Source: JAHEJB01 sp041748175 (GTDB lineage: Bacteria > Bacteroidota > Rhodothermia > Rhodothermales > Rubricoccaceae). From it: DNA of 43,843 nt. Location of the stretch: the NCBI GenBank assembly GCA_041748175.1, contig JBGTDU010000076.1:1-43843 (forward strand). Direction: 5' to 3'. The notes under the pieces were generated by a model that saw only the letters and a program-made list of their open reading frames with translations, ran no database searches and had not been told where the DNA came from. Made by a program: the position numbers and the translations under genes. Below are positions 33,533 to 41,581 of this stretch, in pieces. Numbering within the stretch: the first letter of the stretch is position 1; each line of letters starts with the position of its first letter.

Positions 33533-34852
33533 CTAATTCCCTTCGGCAGCAGTCACTCGCCAAATGATGTTGCCGACATCATCCGCTACGAGAAGTGCGC
33601 CTTCGGTATCGATTGCGACGCCAACTGGACGTCCTCGCGCCTCGTCGCCGTGCAAGAAATCGGTCAGTACATCTACCGGAAGACCCGATGGCGTGCCGCC
33701 CGCAAACGGGACGAACACTACTTTGTAGCCGCTCCGAGGGCGCCGATTCCACGAGCCGTGCTGGCCGACGAACATCCCCTCCGCGAACGAACGGGTAAGC
33801 GCCGCACCGCCTGACCATGCAAGACCAAGCGAGGCCGTGTGTGGACCGAGCGCATAGTCTGGCACGATCGCCGCAGCCACGAGGTCCGGGCGTTGCGGCT
33901 CCACGCGCGTGTCGACGGTCTGGCCGAAGTAGCTGTACGGCCAGCCGTAGAAGCCACCCTCCTCCACCGCGGTCATGTAGTCCGGCACGATGTCACTGCC
34001 CAGCTCGTCGCGCTCGTTCACCGCTGTCCAGAGCGCGCCCGTCGTCGGCTCCCACGCCATACCGACCGGATTGCGGAGGCCGGAGGCATAGATCCTGTGC
34101 GCGCCCGTCGCCACGTCGACAGCCCAGATGGCTGCCCGGCCCTCCTCGGCCTCGAACCCGTGCTCGGCCACATTGCTCGCTGATCCGATAGCGACGTAGA
34201 GCGTCTCGCCGTCCTCGCTCGCGATGACGTTGCGCGTCCAGTGCCGGTTGTACGGCGCATGCGGGAGCGCGACGACTGTCGTACCAGCTGCATCGATGTG
34301 CGTCTGCCCGACCTCAAACGGGAAGCGCACGAGTGCATTCGTGTTGGCCACATACAGCATTTCCCCGACGAGGGCGATGCCGAAGGGCGAAGTCAGGTCT
34401 TCGAGGAGCGGGGATCGCAGGTCGGCCACGCCATCGCCATCCGTATCGCGGAGGAGCGTTATGCGGTCGGCGCTGGGGACCGCAGCGCCCCCCGTCTTCT
34501 TTATGAGGCGCTCGAAAAAGCCCCTGATGCCGCCGCTTCGCTCCGAGGGTTGCGCGTTCGACTCGGCCACGAGGACATCACCATTCGGCAAGACGTAGAG
34601 CCAGCGCGGGTGGTCGAGACTGTCCGCGAACATCGCAACCTGAAGGCCTGGAGCAGGCGTTGGCATCTCGCCAGTCGGCCATCCGGTGGCCGTCGCGATG
34701 TTCGCGGTCGGGATGAGCGAAGTGTTGGGTGGGGGAATCACCGGGTTGGGACCGCTGCCTTCCTCAACCGTGAGGCGCGCGGTGTCGCCGCACCCGACGA
34801 GGCCGATGGCGAAAACGAAAAGCGCGAGAAACGATGAAGCATGACGATTCAT
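33533..34852 (-). CDS. Lipoprotein with sorbosone-dehydrogenase-type beta-propeller
   Basis: The 439-residue protein has a lipoprotein signal (IGLVGC, Cys21) and then a six-bladed propeller of the PQQ-dependent L-sorbosone/glucose dehydrogenase group. Marker segments are HPRWLYVLPNGDVLVAES, RITLLRDTDGDGVAD, LTSPFGIALVGEMLYVANT, NRHWTRNVIASEDGETLYVA, IYASGLRNPVGMAWEP and GGFYGWPYSYFG. It also has FVGQHGSWNRRP and a final GALLVADDVGNIIWRVT. The family oxidises sugars or aldoses with PQQ in the periplasm, but many members have no tested activity, and PQQ synthesis genes are not in the window. ATG 34852 gives the correct signal peptide. It lies between pyrG and gmhB on the same strand. Confidence 0.85.
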   Translation of the reverse strand: MNRHASSFLALFVFAIGLVGCGDTARLTVEEGSGPNPVIPPPNTSLIPTANIATATGWPTGEMPTPAPGLQVAMFADSLDHPRWLYVLPNGDVLVAESNAQPSERSGGIRGFFERLIKKTGGAAVPSADRITLLRDTDGDGVADLRSPLLEDLTSPFGIALVGEMLYVANTNALVRFPFEVGQTHIDAAGTTVVALPHAPYNRHWTRNVIASEDGETLYVAIGSASNVAEHGFEAEEGRAAIWAVDVATGAHRIYASGLRNPVGMAWEPTTGALWTAVNERDELGSDIVPDYMTAVEEGGFYGWPYSYFGQTVDTRVEPQRPDLVAAAIVPDYALGPHTASLGLAWSGGAALTRSFAEGMFVGQHGSWNRRPRSGYKVVFVPFAGGTPSGLPVDVLTDFLHGDEARGRPVGVAIDTEGALLVADDVGNIIWRVTAAEGN

Positions 34853-34975
34853 GGGAAGGCGACGTTGAGAAAGGAACGTCAAACGATGCGTGCCACGTTT
34901 CGTTCAGAGATTCAAATGCGGGAAGATCTATCGCCGATGCGCCTTGACCGACGACGCGCACGATTGGGGTTTGGA

Positions 34976-35560
34976 TTAATACCAACCCCGGAGCCGAGGT
35001 TGGCTTTCTACCAGCATCCAATCAACGGCTGCGTCGACATCTCGGACAACAGCATCTGCTGACGGACTCTCCTTATGAACCTCGCCGTGCCCGGTTAGCA
35101 CGAGCGCTGTTTTCATCCCGAGCGTTTTGGCCGGGATGAGGTCGGAGGCTTTGTCGCCAACCATGAACGACTGTTCCGGGTCGATGTCGTGCTCACGGAT
35201 GGCGCGTTCGAATAGCCCCGTTCCCGGCTTGCGGTCTTCGTGCCAGATGGCGAACTCTGGAATAGCGCCCTTCAAATGGTAGGGACTGAAATAGAATGCG
35301 TCAACATGAGCCCCGATGCGGGAAAGATCCGCCTGGACCAAGCCGTGCAGATGATTTACATCATCGGCCGTGTAAAGCCCCCGCGCGATGCCCGCCTGGT
35401 TGGTAACGACGATTACCAGAAAACCCGCGACGTTCATTTTTCGGATGGCTTCCCTGGCACCGTCGAGCCAAAGAAAATCCTCCCAACGATGAACGTAGTG
35501 CAGCCCCTGTTCGTCGTTCAATGTGCCGTCCCGGTCCAGAAACACCGCTTTCCTAGCCAT
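34976..35560 (-). CDS. gmhB: D-glycero-D-manno-heptose 1,7-bisphosphate phosphatase-like (GmhB), HAD family
   Basis: The 194-residue HAD phosphatase has motif I FLDRDGTLN (Asp9, Asp11), motif II VVTNQAGIARG, then DRKPGTGLF and motif IV SFMVGDKASDL. GmhB removes the C7 phosphate during heptose synthesis for LPS core or other surface glycan. The zinc loop differs from E. coli: the ligands Cys, His, Cys and Cys are replaced in FSPYHLKG and FAIWHEDRKP (Ser, Tyr, His and Asp by position), so the metal site is probably absent or changed. It overlaps the 3' end of gmhA by 8 bp, so the two are translationally linked. Confidence 0.88.
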   Translation of the reverse strand: MARKAVFLDRDGTLNDEQGLHYVHRWEDFLWLDGAREAIRKMNVAGFLVIVVTNQAGIARGLYTADDVNHLHGLVQADLSRIGAHVDAFYFSPYHLKGAIPEFAIWHEDRKPGTGLFERAIREHDIDPEQSFMVGDKASDLIPAKTLGMKTALVLTGHGEVHKESPSADAVVRDVDAAVDWMLVESQPRLRGWY

Positions 35561-36159
35561 CTTCCTCGCCGGACATCATCCGCTCAACAAGTGCGCACAG
35601 CACGTGACCGCACAACTCGTGGCCTTCCTGGATGCGCGGCGTATCGTTACTCGGAATGGCAATTAGCACGTCGCAAATGCTGACCATCAACCCTCCATCC
35701 TTTCCTGTGAAGCCAACGGTCAGCGCACCATTATTCTGCGCGACTTCGAGTCCACGCACGACGTTGGGCGAATCGCCACTGGTTGAGATACCAACCGCGA
35801 TGTCGCCAGGTTGAATCATTCCTGAAAGGGGTCGGGCAAAGACCTCGTCGAACCCGTAGTCGTTTCCGATGGCGGTGACCTGCGACGAATTGCCCGTCAA
35901 TGCGAAAGCCGGCAGTGATGGCCGGTCGATGTAAAACCGGCCTAAGAGTTCGGCGGCCCGGTGTTGGGCGTCGGCGGCAGATCCTCCATTTTCAAAAAAA
36001 GTAGGCTCGCCCACCGCTCCGGAATCGTTCGGCAACCTGATCAGCGAGCGAAGTTAGCAGCGGAGCCTGATCCAAAATGGCTTCATGGACTCTCACGCTT
36101 TCGGCGATCTGTGATTTCGCAAAACGGATGTGAGCTTCGATGGAGTAATCTGGCGTCAA
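35553..36159 (-). pseudogene. gmhA: Phosphoheptose isomerase GmhA, interrupted by a one-base frameshift
   Basis: GmhA converts sedoheptulose 7-phosphate to heptose 7-phosphate, the first step toward ADP- or GDP-heptose. The 3' part (to 36000) encodes ENGGSAADAQHRAAELLGRF, LTGNSSQVTAIGNDYGF, GISTSGDSPNVVRGLE and QEGHELCGHVLCALVE, all GmhA/SIS signatures. The 5' part continues in another frame: LTPDYSIEAHIRFAKSQIAE to FRSGGRAYFF, then TGA. The switch point is a run of seven T on the coding strand (A7 on plus, 35994-36000); with six, the frames join into AYFFENGGSAADAQH and a 201-residue protein, close to the 192 of E. coli. The likely start is TTG 36159. It may be a true mutation, a phase-variable tract, slippage-rescued, or a sequencing error. 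Confidence 0.85.
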
Positions 36160-36216
36160 AGCGGGCAGGATTTGTCGAGTCGAGGTGACGTGCGAGCTGA
36201 AATGATCAGGCGCGGC

Positions 36217-37332
36217 TCAATGCACGCGCGCAGATTCGGGAATGATGATATCGGCGTACTCAATGGGAGTAGGGGGGACGTTTTCTGGACCGAGCAGTAT
36301 GGCGAGCCAGCGCGTTTCCTCACTGCTCTCCAGTGCAATCTTGACCGTAACGGACAGAGGGACAGACAGAATGAGCCCCATCGGTCCCAGAACCCATCCC
36401 CAAAAAATCAACGAGAGAAAAACCACCAACGGTGAAAGGCCCACACCGCGACCTGTCCATCTGGGCTCGACTACGTTCCCCATGACCACGTTTATCACCA
36501 AATATCCGACAACGACTATCATTGCCGTACCCATCCCGATCTGCACGAGGGCAAGAAGAGCCGCGGGGATTGCGGCGAGGATCGAGCCGATGTTCGGGAT
36601 GTAGTTGAGTAGAAATGCAAGAAGCCCCCAAAGAAGTGGGAAGCTTACGCCGAGGATTGCGAGCCAGACCGCGACAAGGGTGCCTGTAACAAGACTGACC
36701 AGCGTTTTGATAACGAGATACTGTTTCATGCCCGCCGTGAAGGCTGCGATCTGCGGGAAGGAACCGCCCTCGCGGTGAAAGGCCCGCGCCGCTTTGACGC
36801 GAAACGAAGAGGCTTCGAGCAGGATAAAAACGACAGTCAGCAAAATCAGAAGGCCGTTGGTCAGCGTGTCGCCCACGCCGTTAAGGAGCGTCGCGACGAG
36901 CCCGAGCGCTGCGCCAGGATCGATGGCGTCCTGCAAGCGTGCGCTGTCGGGGACCTCGAACCCGCGATCTGCGAACCAGCCCAGCAGATCGCTAAACTGT
37001 GTACCGAGCCGCTCCTGATAGACCGGCAACGTCTGAACGAAACCGGTCAGCGAGGAGCCCACGAAAGCCGCAATCGCCGACACCACCGCTACGACACCCA
37101 ACACCACGAGGACCACGGCAACCACCTTCGGCACGCGCCACGAACGCAGTTTGTTAACCGCAGGAAGGCACGCGAAAGCGACGAACGCCGACACGAGCAT
37201 GGGGACCACCACCGGTTTTGCAGAACGCAGACCCGCGATGACCACAACGACGGCGGCAGCGGCCACAAGTCCACGCAGAACGCTACCTCTACGATCCCGA
37301 TCTGTCGATAGTGTGGATTTGGCCTGGCTCAT
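36217..37332 (-). CDS. AI-2E-family (PerM/UPF0118) membrane transporter
   Basis: The 371-residue protein has about seven to eight helices with the family layout. Paired N-terminal helices are followed by a long extracytoplasmic loop (LPVYQERLGTQFSDLLGW). The C-terminal cluster carries FPLLWGLLAFLLNYIPNIGSILAAIPA, where PxLWGxLxFxLNYIPxIGS is typical, and NVVEPRWTGRGVGLSPLVVFLSLIFWGWVLGPMG. Family members export small molecules, peptides or act as Na/H antiporters; TqsA exports autoinducer 2. The substrate here is unknown. ATG 37332 gives the usual length; an open frame extends 94 codons upstream without membrane or family features. Confidence 0.88.
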   Translation of the reverse strand: MSQAKSTLSTDRDRRGSVLRGLVAAAAVVVVIAGLRSAKPVVVPMLVSAFVAFACLPAVNKLRSWRVPKVVAVVLVVLGVVAVVSAIAAFVGSSLTGFVQTLPVYQERLGTQFSDLLGWFADRGFEVPDSARLQDAIDPGAALGLVATLLNGVGDTLTNGLLILLTVVFILLEASSFRVKAARAFHREGGSFPQIAAFTAGMKQYLVIKTLVSLVTGTLVAVWLAILGVSFPLLWGLLAFLLNYIPNIGSILAAIPAALLALVQIGMGTAMIVVVGYLVINVVMGNVVEPRWTGRGVGLSPLVVFLSLIFWGWVLGPMGLILSVPLSVTVKIALESSEETRWLAILLGPENVPPTPIEYADIIIPESARVH

Positions 37333-38223
37333 CGGCGATATGGAACGGGGTGCTTGCGTAACGAACCGGACATCAATGTACTGTTCGGACCGGCGTCCAG
37401 GAGATTCAGAAGCGCGCGCCTTGATTGCCAGTTGGGATTTGAATGACGCTGGCTGGCAGAGGCTGAAAGCCAGTCGATCTTCGTCGATTGTCGAATGAAA
37501 TATCTCGACAAACTCAGCGGCTCCAGAACTCCATGCCACAATCGGGAAATCCGAAATGGGCGCCCTCTGCACTGAGTGACGCAATGGCCTGCTGAACCTC
37601 GTGGCGCCTGACAACGTCGGGAAAAAGAAAAGGAGGCCAGCGCCGCGATGCAGTGCGAAGTGGAGCGCGGGAGCGGAAAGTCTCGTTCGTCATAAACCGG
37701 AATGCACCCGGAGGTCCGACCAAACGAAAGAAAGACCGCGTCGAAGCGAGGTCATCTCAGCGAGGACGTAGTCCGTGGGCTTTCCGATTTAGAGGAACGG
37801 CGCGTCCGGGGAACGAAAGGCCCGGCGAGCGCCTTGCTCCCACGTTCGCGGGAAAATGACACGTTTGAGGCTCACGTTCTTGTCAGGGACACCAGCCGTC
37901 TGCGGGAAGCGCTGCGTACTGCTGGACGAGTTCTGTGACAGAACCTACAAGCAAGTGTCGCCATTCATTGCCACGAATGGATCCGCAATTCCTGCCTCTC
38001 GGGTGGGGAATGCCAACGCACCTCTCGTGCCCAAAGGCACACTCGCTCGGAGGCACACTCGCTCGGACGTACCGCGCCTCAGCACCAACCCAAATCCGAC
38101 AGCGGGAATCACGACTGGGAGCTCGGAGTGGGCGTGGGAAATGGAGGACGGGATTGGATGAATGGTGAACGCAAGATGGTCATTCCCTGAACCAACGTCC
38201 CACAGGCTCTCAACTTTTCACGT
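37333..38223. other. Gene-poor 891-bp region
   Basis: I see no supportable gene here on either strand. It holds a perfect 15-bp palindrome GTTCTGTGACAGAAC (37930-37944), which could be a regulator site but lacks an obvious gene to control. It also holds a perfect 16-bp tandem duplication GGCACACTCGCTCGGA (38036-38051 and 38052-38067). Short open frames on both strands have Arg/Ser/Pro-rich products without family features. A decayed gene beyond recognition is possible. Confidence 0.5.
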
Positions 38224-39360
38224 CTAACTCTTCACCTTTCCAGCTACGTCCTCGATGGCCTCGAACAGCCGATCCCAAGAGTACTTCTCTCTCTCTCGCC
38301 CAACGCCCTCTGCCAGGCGGGCCTCCATGCCCTCGTCGAAATAGCGGATGATGGCGTCGGCGAGCGCCTCCGGATTTTCTGGCGGGACGACCAATCCTGC
38401 CTCATCATCGGGAACGATTTCAGCCAGTCCACCTACGTCGGTTGTGATAACAGGCCTGCCAAAGTGGAAAGCAATCTGGGCCACGCCGCTTTGCGTCGCG
38501 GAAACGTATGGCTGAACGACAACATTTGCCGCGCAGAAATAATGAGGCACCTTGTCGTCCGGGATATAGCTGGCAACGAACCGAACCGCGTCGCCGAGCG
38601 GTTCCGCCTTCAATCGAAGCGCTTCTTCGTCCGCGTAGAACTCACCGGCCACTACGAGGAGCACGTTCGGGATGCGCCGTAGCACCATCGGCATCGCTTC
38701 CAGAAGGACGTGCAGGCCCTTGTATCGCCGAATGAAGCCAAAAAAAAGGAGCACTGGCCGACTGGCCTCGAAACCGAGTGCCGCGCGCGCATCGGCGACC
38801 GGCATGCCCTCCCCGAAAAGATCGTAGGTCGGATGCGGCGTCGTCCGAATGGGTACATGCAAACCCAGCGATTCAACATCTTTTCGAACGGAATCAGACA
38901 TCACAACAAGCCCGTCGCAGGCTTGCAGCGCGAATCGGGCAAGTAAGCGGTCGCCTCGCTTTCGTTCGTGCGGCAGCGCGTTGTGCACAACGCAAACCAC
39001 CCGGATTCCCTGCGAGCGCATTCGTCGGGCGAGCGTTCCGAGAGCCGGCGCGAGAAAGGGATGCCAGTAGGAGAACACAACGAGCTCCGCCTCGCGTCTT
39101 CGAATCGTCCGGGCGCATCCAAACCACGAGATTGGATTAAGGGTGTCGAGAAGGCGCCTGGCGCGCATTTCCGGTGGTGGCGCACTCGTGTACTGCGATT
39201 CTCCCGGAAACAACGCGTCGGGGTATTGCCTGCTGAACGTCACCGCCTCGACAACACATCCACTCTCGATCAGATTCGCCTCCATGCCTTGCATGAAGTG
39301 CGCAATCCCGCCGCGATACGGCCAGAACGGCCCAACGAGTGTGAGATGCCTTCGCTTCAC
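38224..39360 (-). CDS. GT4-family glycosyltransferase
   Basis: The roughly 378-residue protein has the GT-B fold. The N-terminal domain starts RRHLTLVGPFWPYRGGIAHFMQ, where the PxxGGIxxF loop contacts substrate. The C-terminal donor domain has VLLFFGFIRRYKGLHVLLEAM, LLVVAGEF, VVQPYVSATQSGVAQIAFHFGRPVI and the E-x7-E region GGLAEIVPDDEAGLVVPPENP. It probably adds a sugar to a surface glycan from a nucleotide-sugar donor; acceptor and sugar are unknown. No ATG fits: the frame runs to 39516, overlapping the divergent outer-membrane gene, and GTG 39360 just before KRRHLTLVG gives the family-like start. GTG 39372 is an alternative. With gmhA and gmhB on the same strand, it supports local glycan synthesis. 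Confidence 0.88.
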   Translation of the reverse strand: MKRRHLTLVGPFWPYRGGIAHFMQGMEANLIESGCVVEAVTFSRQYPDALFPGESQYTSAPPPEMRARRLLDTLNPISWFGCARTIRRREAELVVFSYWHPFLAPALGTLARRMRSQGIRVVCVVHNALPHERKRGDRLLARFALQACDGLVVMSDSVRKDVESLGLHVPIRTTPHPTYDLFGEGMPVADARAALGFEASRPVLLFFGFIRRYKGLHVLLEAMPMVLRRIPNVLLVVAGEFYADEEALRLKAEPLGDAVRFVASYIPDDKVPHYFCAANVVVQPYVSATQSGVAQIAFHFGRPVITTDVGGLAEIVPDDEAGLVVPPENPEALADAIIRYFDEGMEARLAEGVGREREKYSWDRLFEAIEDVAGKVKS

Positions 39361-39506
39361 TGGCAAACGCACATGGCCATTGAAAGCATCTCGCGAAACC
39401 CCTTGCGTGACATTGTAGCTGACTGTTTTCTTGGTGTCAACGATCGGCAGGGTCGTGTACGAGCCCCGCCCTACGGCATTCGCCGTCCCTCTCTCCCTCC
39501 CCGAGC

Positions 39507-40724
39507 ATGCGCGCAACCCTGGTCTTCCTCTCTCTCTCTCTGGTTCTCCCGCTCCCGGTTGCTGCGCAGAATTTACCTATCACGGCGCTGCCGTTTCTGG
39601 AGATCCCTTCGTCTCCCGCCATCAGCGCAATGGGCGGTGCAGGCGTTGCCCTTCATTCGGATGATCCGCACGCCTTCCTGTACAACCCGGCGCAGCTCGG
39701 AATGGCGGCGCGCGACACAAGGGCGGCGGGCACGTTATACCCCGACGGCTCGACCGATTGGCTCGCTATCGGCGACCTGACTGTGGGAAGTGCGGCGCTC
39801 TCGGCGGGCGTGGATTTGCGTCCGCTTGGCCTTCCCTTGGTTGCGGGCGTCGGGCTTGGACAAACGGCGCTACAGTTCAACGAGCGCATTTTTGTTGATG
39901 AGGCCGGTGTGCCCGTTGCCTCCTATCACCCGCGCGACCGATACCGTGCGCTCTCCCTTGGCGTTGCCACTGCGGGGGCGGCGCGCGTCGGCATCGGGAC
40001 CACGGTCCGCCACGTTTCCTCGACGGATCGTGCTTCTTTTGAGAACGATCGCCTTTTCATTTCCCAGCTTCGCGGGGTCACCTTTGACGTCGGGCTGTTA
40101 GCCGAAGCAGACGTTACCCGGATGCTTGGAAACCCTGCGGTCGGACGCCTACTTCCGAGTCTTTCCATCGCGGTGGGCTATGCTCAGTCCAGCATCGGCG
40201 GGACGCTGTCCTATAGCGGCCAGTCGGGGCGTTCTGCACTCCCCCGAATAGCGCGAATCGGTTGGTCAATTTCCGGCGGGTTTGTCCTGCCACTTAAGAC
40301 TGCCTCCATCCGGTTTGTTCGGGCGGATGTGTCGGTCCAGGCAGAGCATCTGTTGGTGCGGGCCGACGGAGAGGCCGGGTATTCGTACGAGCCATTCATC
40401 GGCGATCTGGATGTAATCCAGAACGGATTGCTCGGCCAGGGCTCGGCATCCGTAACCGGCCGCCGCGGCTACCGGATAGCCCTCCTTGAGTCCATCGCGA
40501 TCAGCCGTGGTGGCTTTGACGGTTGGGGATTTGAGAACGGCAAAACCAGCGGGATGGAGTTTCGTCTTGCCGGTCCACTGAAGATTCTCGGCGAGCTCAC
40601 CGGCAACGGTCGCTGGACGGAGATGGCAGATCGCTACGACGTGCGCTTCACGCGCGCTGTCTACTTCTCAGGCGAGATGAACGAGAGCACGTTTAGTGGG
40701 ATCTCGTTTGTGGTGAAGCGGTGA
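39507..40724 (+). CDS. PorV/PorQ-like outer-membrane beta-barrel protein
   Basis: The 405-residue protein has a signal peptide ending VAAQ and then the PorV-type opening ISAMGGAGVALHSDDPHAFLYNPAQLGMAARD (read in two parts: AMGGAGVALHSDDPHAF and LYNPAQLGMA). A barrel of alternating hydrophobic strands ends in VVKR. PorV (LptO) binds the C-terminal signal of T9SS cargo and hands it to the attachment complex; PorQ-like and FadL-like relatives share the opening motif, so the exact role is open. It is the only plus-strand gene in this part, divergent from the glycosyltransferase and facing a T9SS cargo gene across the repeat zone, which fits a secretion link. Confidence 0.7.
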   Translation: MRATLVFLSLSLVLPLPVAAQNLPITALPFLEIPSSPAISAMGGAGVALHSDDPHAFLYNPAQLGMAARDTRAAGTLYPDGSTDWLAIGDLTVGSAALSAGVDLRPLGLPLVAGVGLGQTALQFNERIFVDEAGVPVASYHPRDRYRALSLGVATAGAARVGIGTTVRHVSSTDRASFENDRLFISQLRGVTFDVGLLAEADVTRMLGNPAVGRLLPSLSIAVGYAQSSIGGTLSYSGQSGRSALPRIARIGWSISGGFVLPLKTASIRFVRADVSVQAEHLLVRADGEAGYSYEPFIGDLDVIQNGLLGQGSASVTGRRGYRIALLESIAISRGGFDGWGFENGKTSGMEFRLAGPLKILGELTGNGRWTEMADRYDVRFTRAVYFSGEMNESTFSGISFVVKR

Positions 40725-40800
40725 GCTAACGCCGGATTGAGATGCCAGCACGCGTGATCCAGTCTGCACTTTATGGCCACACGAAGGCCGCCCGAAAACC

Positions 40801-41150
40801 GGTGTGAAGAGGTCCCCTTTTGAAAGCCTGTCCCGACTCTTCGGGAGGCGAAAGGTCCGCTTGCCAGAGCGGGACCGGGAGTGTCGGCTTGGTGTGACGC
40901 CTCTTGGCTGGACGCGGTGCGAAGAATTTCTTCGGTGACATGCTGAACCCCGCATCAAGCACTGGGCAGGCCATTTTCAACATCGCAAGCCTCGCCAACG
41001 CGCTTGGCTCCCGGATCCCTTCGGCAAGCTCAGGGTGGACTCAGTCCGGGATGACAGCAGGGTTGGGAAGGCCGCTGAAAACCTGTGCGACGGGTCCCCC
41101 TTTCGAAGGGGAAAGGGTTCGCTCGGCAGAGCAGGACAGGGGGAAGTCGG
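40801..41150 (+). repeat. Two diverged copies of a dispersed repeat
   Basis: The copies at 40801-40887 and 41082-41150 share the order tgtg.ga..ggtcccc(c)ttt.gaa, then aaggt.cgct.g, then CAGAGC.GGAC.GGG and AGT.GGG. Between them, at about 41009-41059, lies another repeat-like stretch, CCCGGATCCCTTCGGCAAGC followed by tcagg and GTCCGGGATGAC. No gene is visible. The second copy resembles the DNA inserted in murE at 23860-23873. Confidence 0.5.
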
Positions 41151-41156
41151 GCTGGC

Positions 41157-41250
41157 GGGGAGACTCTTTAGCCTGATATGGTAACACCCCTCCCCCCTTC
41201 GGGGTACTCCCCTGAAGGGGAGACTTTTTAGCGCCGGATGGTCACCAACC
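41157..41250. repeat. Duplicated 3' tail of T9SS-type genes
   Basis: 41157-41188 and 41217-41250 share GGGGAGACTyTTTAGC, a variable triplet, gATGGTmAC and CAAcc. On the minus strand each reads as the end of a reading frame: VTISG-stop (41185 to 41168) and VTIRR-stop (to 41228), followed by the same GTCTCCCC. The two look like 3' ends of related sorting-domain genes sharing a downstream sequence. Confidence 0.55.
41207..41229 (+). terminator. Terminator-like hairpin in the repeat zone
   Basis: CTCCCCT-GA-AGGGGAG (41207-41222) is followed by ACTTTTT on the plus strand. It may end transcripts from the PorV-like gene, although the gap is long (480 bp). The T-run overlaps the stop codon of the relic on the other strand. 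Confidence 0.45.
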
Positions 41251-41374
41251 GGCTTTTTCCTCCGGCTCGCACCACATACACCCCCGGCGGCAGGGCCGAA
41301 ATATCAATCTCGGTTGGTGTGCGGGTTCGCAGCACGGCCCGGCCCGGCACATCGTACAGGAGCACCTTTGTCAT
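41228..41374 (-). pseudogene. Relic of a T9SS cargo: C-terminal sorting domain only
   Basis: On the minus strand a 48-codon stretch encodes LLYDVPGRAVLRTRT, then TEIDISALPPGVYVVRAGG and SRLVTIRR-stop. This is the second half of a type A T9SS C-terminal domain (pattern DxxGRxV...IDxSxLxxGxYxV...KLxxxR). A TAG stop lies three codons before the ATG in the same frame, and there is no signal peptide or passenger, so it cannot be exported and is a relic. It resembles the end of the intact cargo gene just beyond it (ILDVLGRVVLRSAV to SVRR). Confidence 0.75.
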
Positions 41375-41398
41375 GCAGGGCTACCAACCCTCAAACAA

Positions 41399-41559
41399 GT
41401 CATCCCCGACCCCGATCGGGGATCCATTCCGCAGGTTGGCTACGTGACCGTGTTTGGCAATCAATTGGGGGATTGTTGTTCACCCAGTGTTGGAAGCTGA
41501 ATTGTTGAATGGGTCCACGCAGGAGCCTGTCCTGAGTGAAGTCGATGGGCGGGGATGAC
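41399..41559. repeat. Repeat segment bounded by inverted GTCATCCCC ends
   Basis: GTCATCCCC (41399-41407) and its inverse GGGGATGAC (41551-41559) bound a stretch with the palindrome CCCCGATCGGGG (41410-41421). The CGGGATGAC at 41048-41056 is a related end. It has the appearance of a non-autonomous short repeat; no coding capacity is seen. Confidence 0.4.
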
Positions 41560-41581
41560 AAATAGGCGGGTATATAATTCG

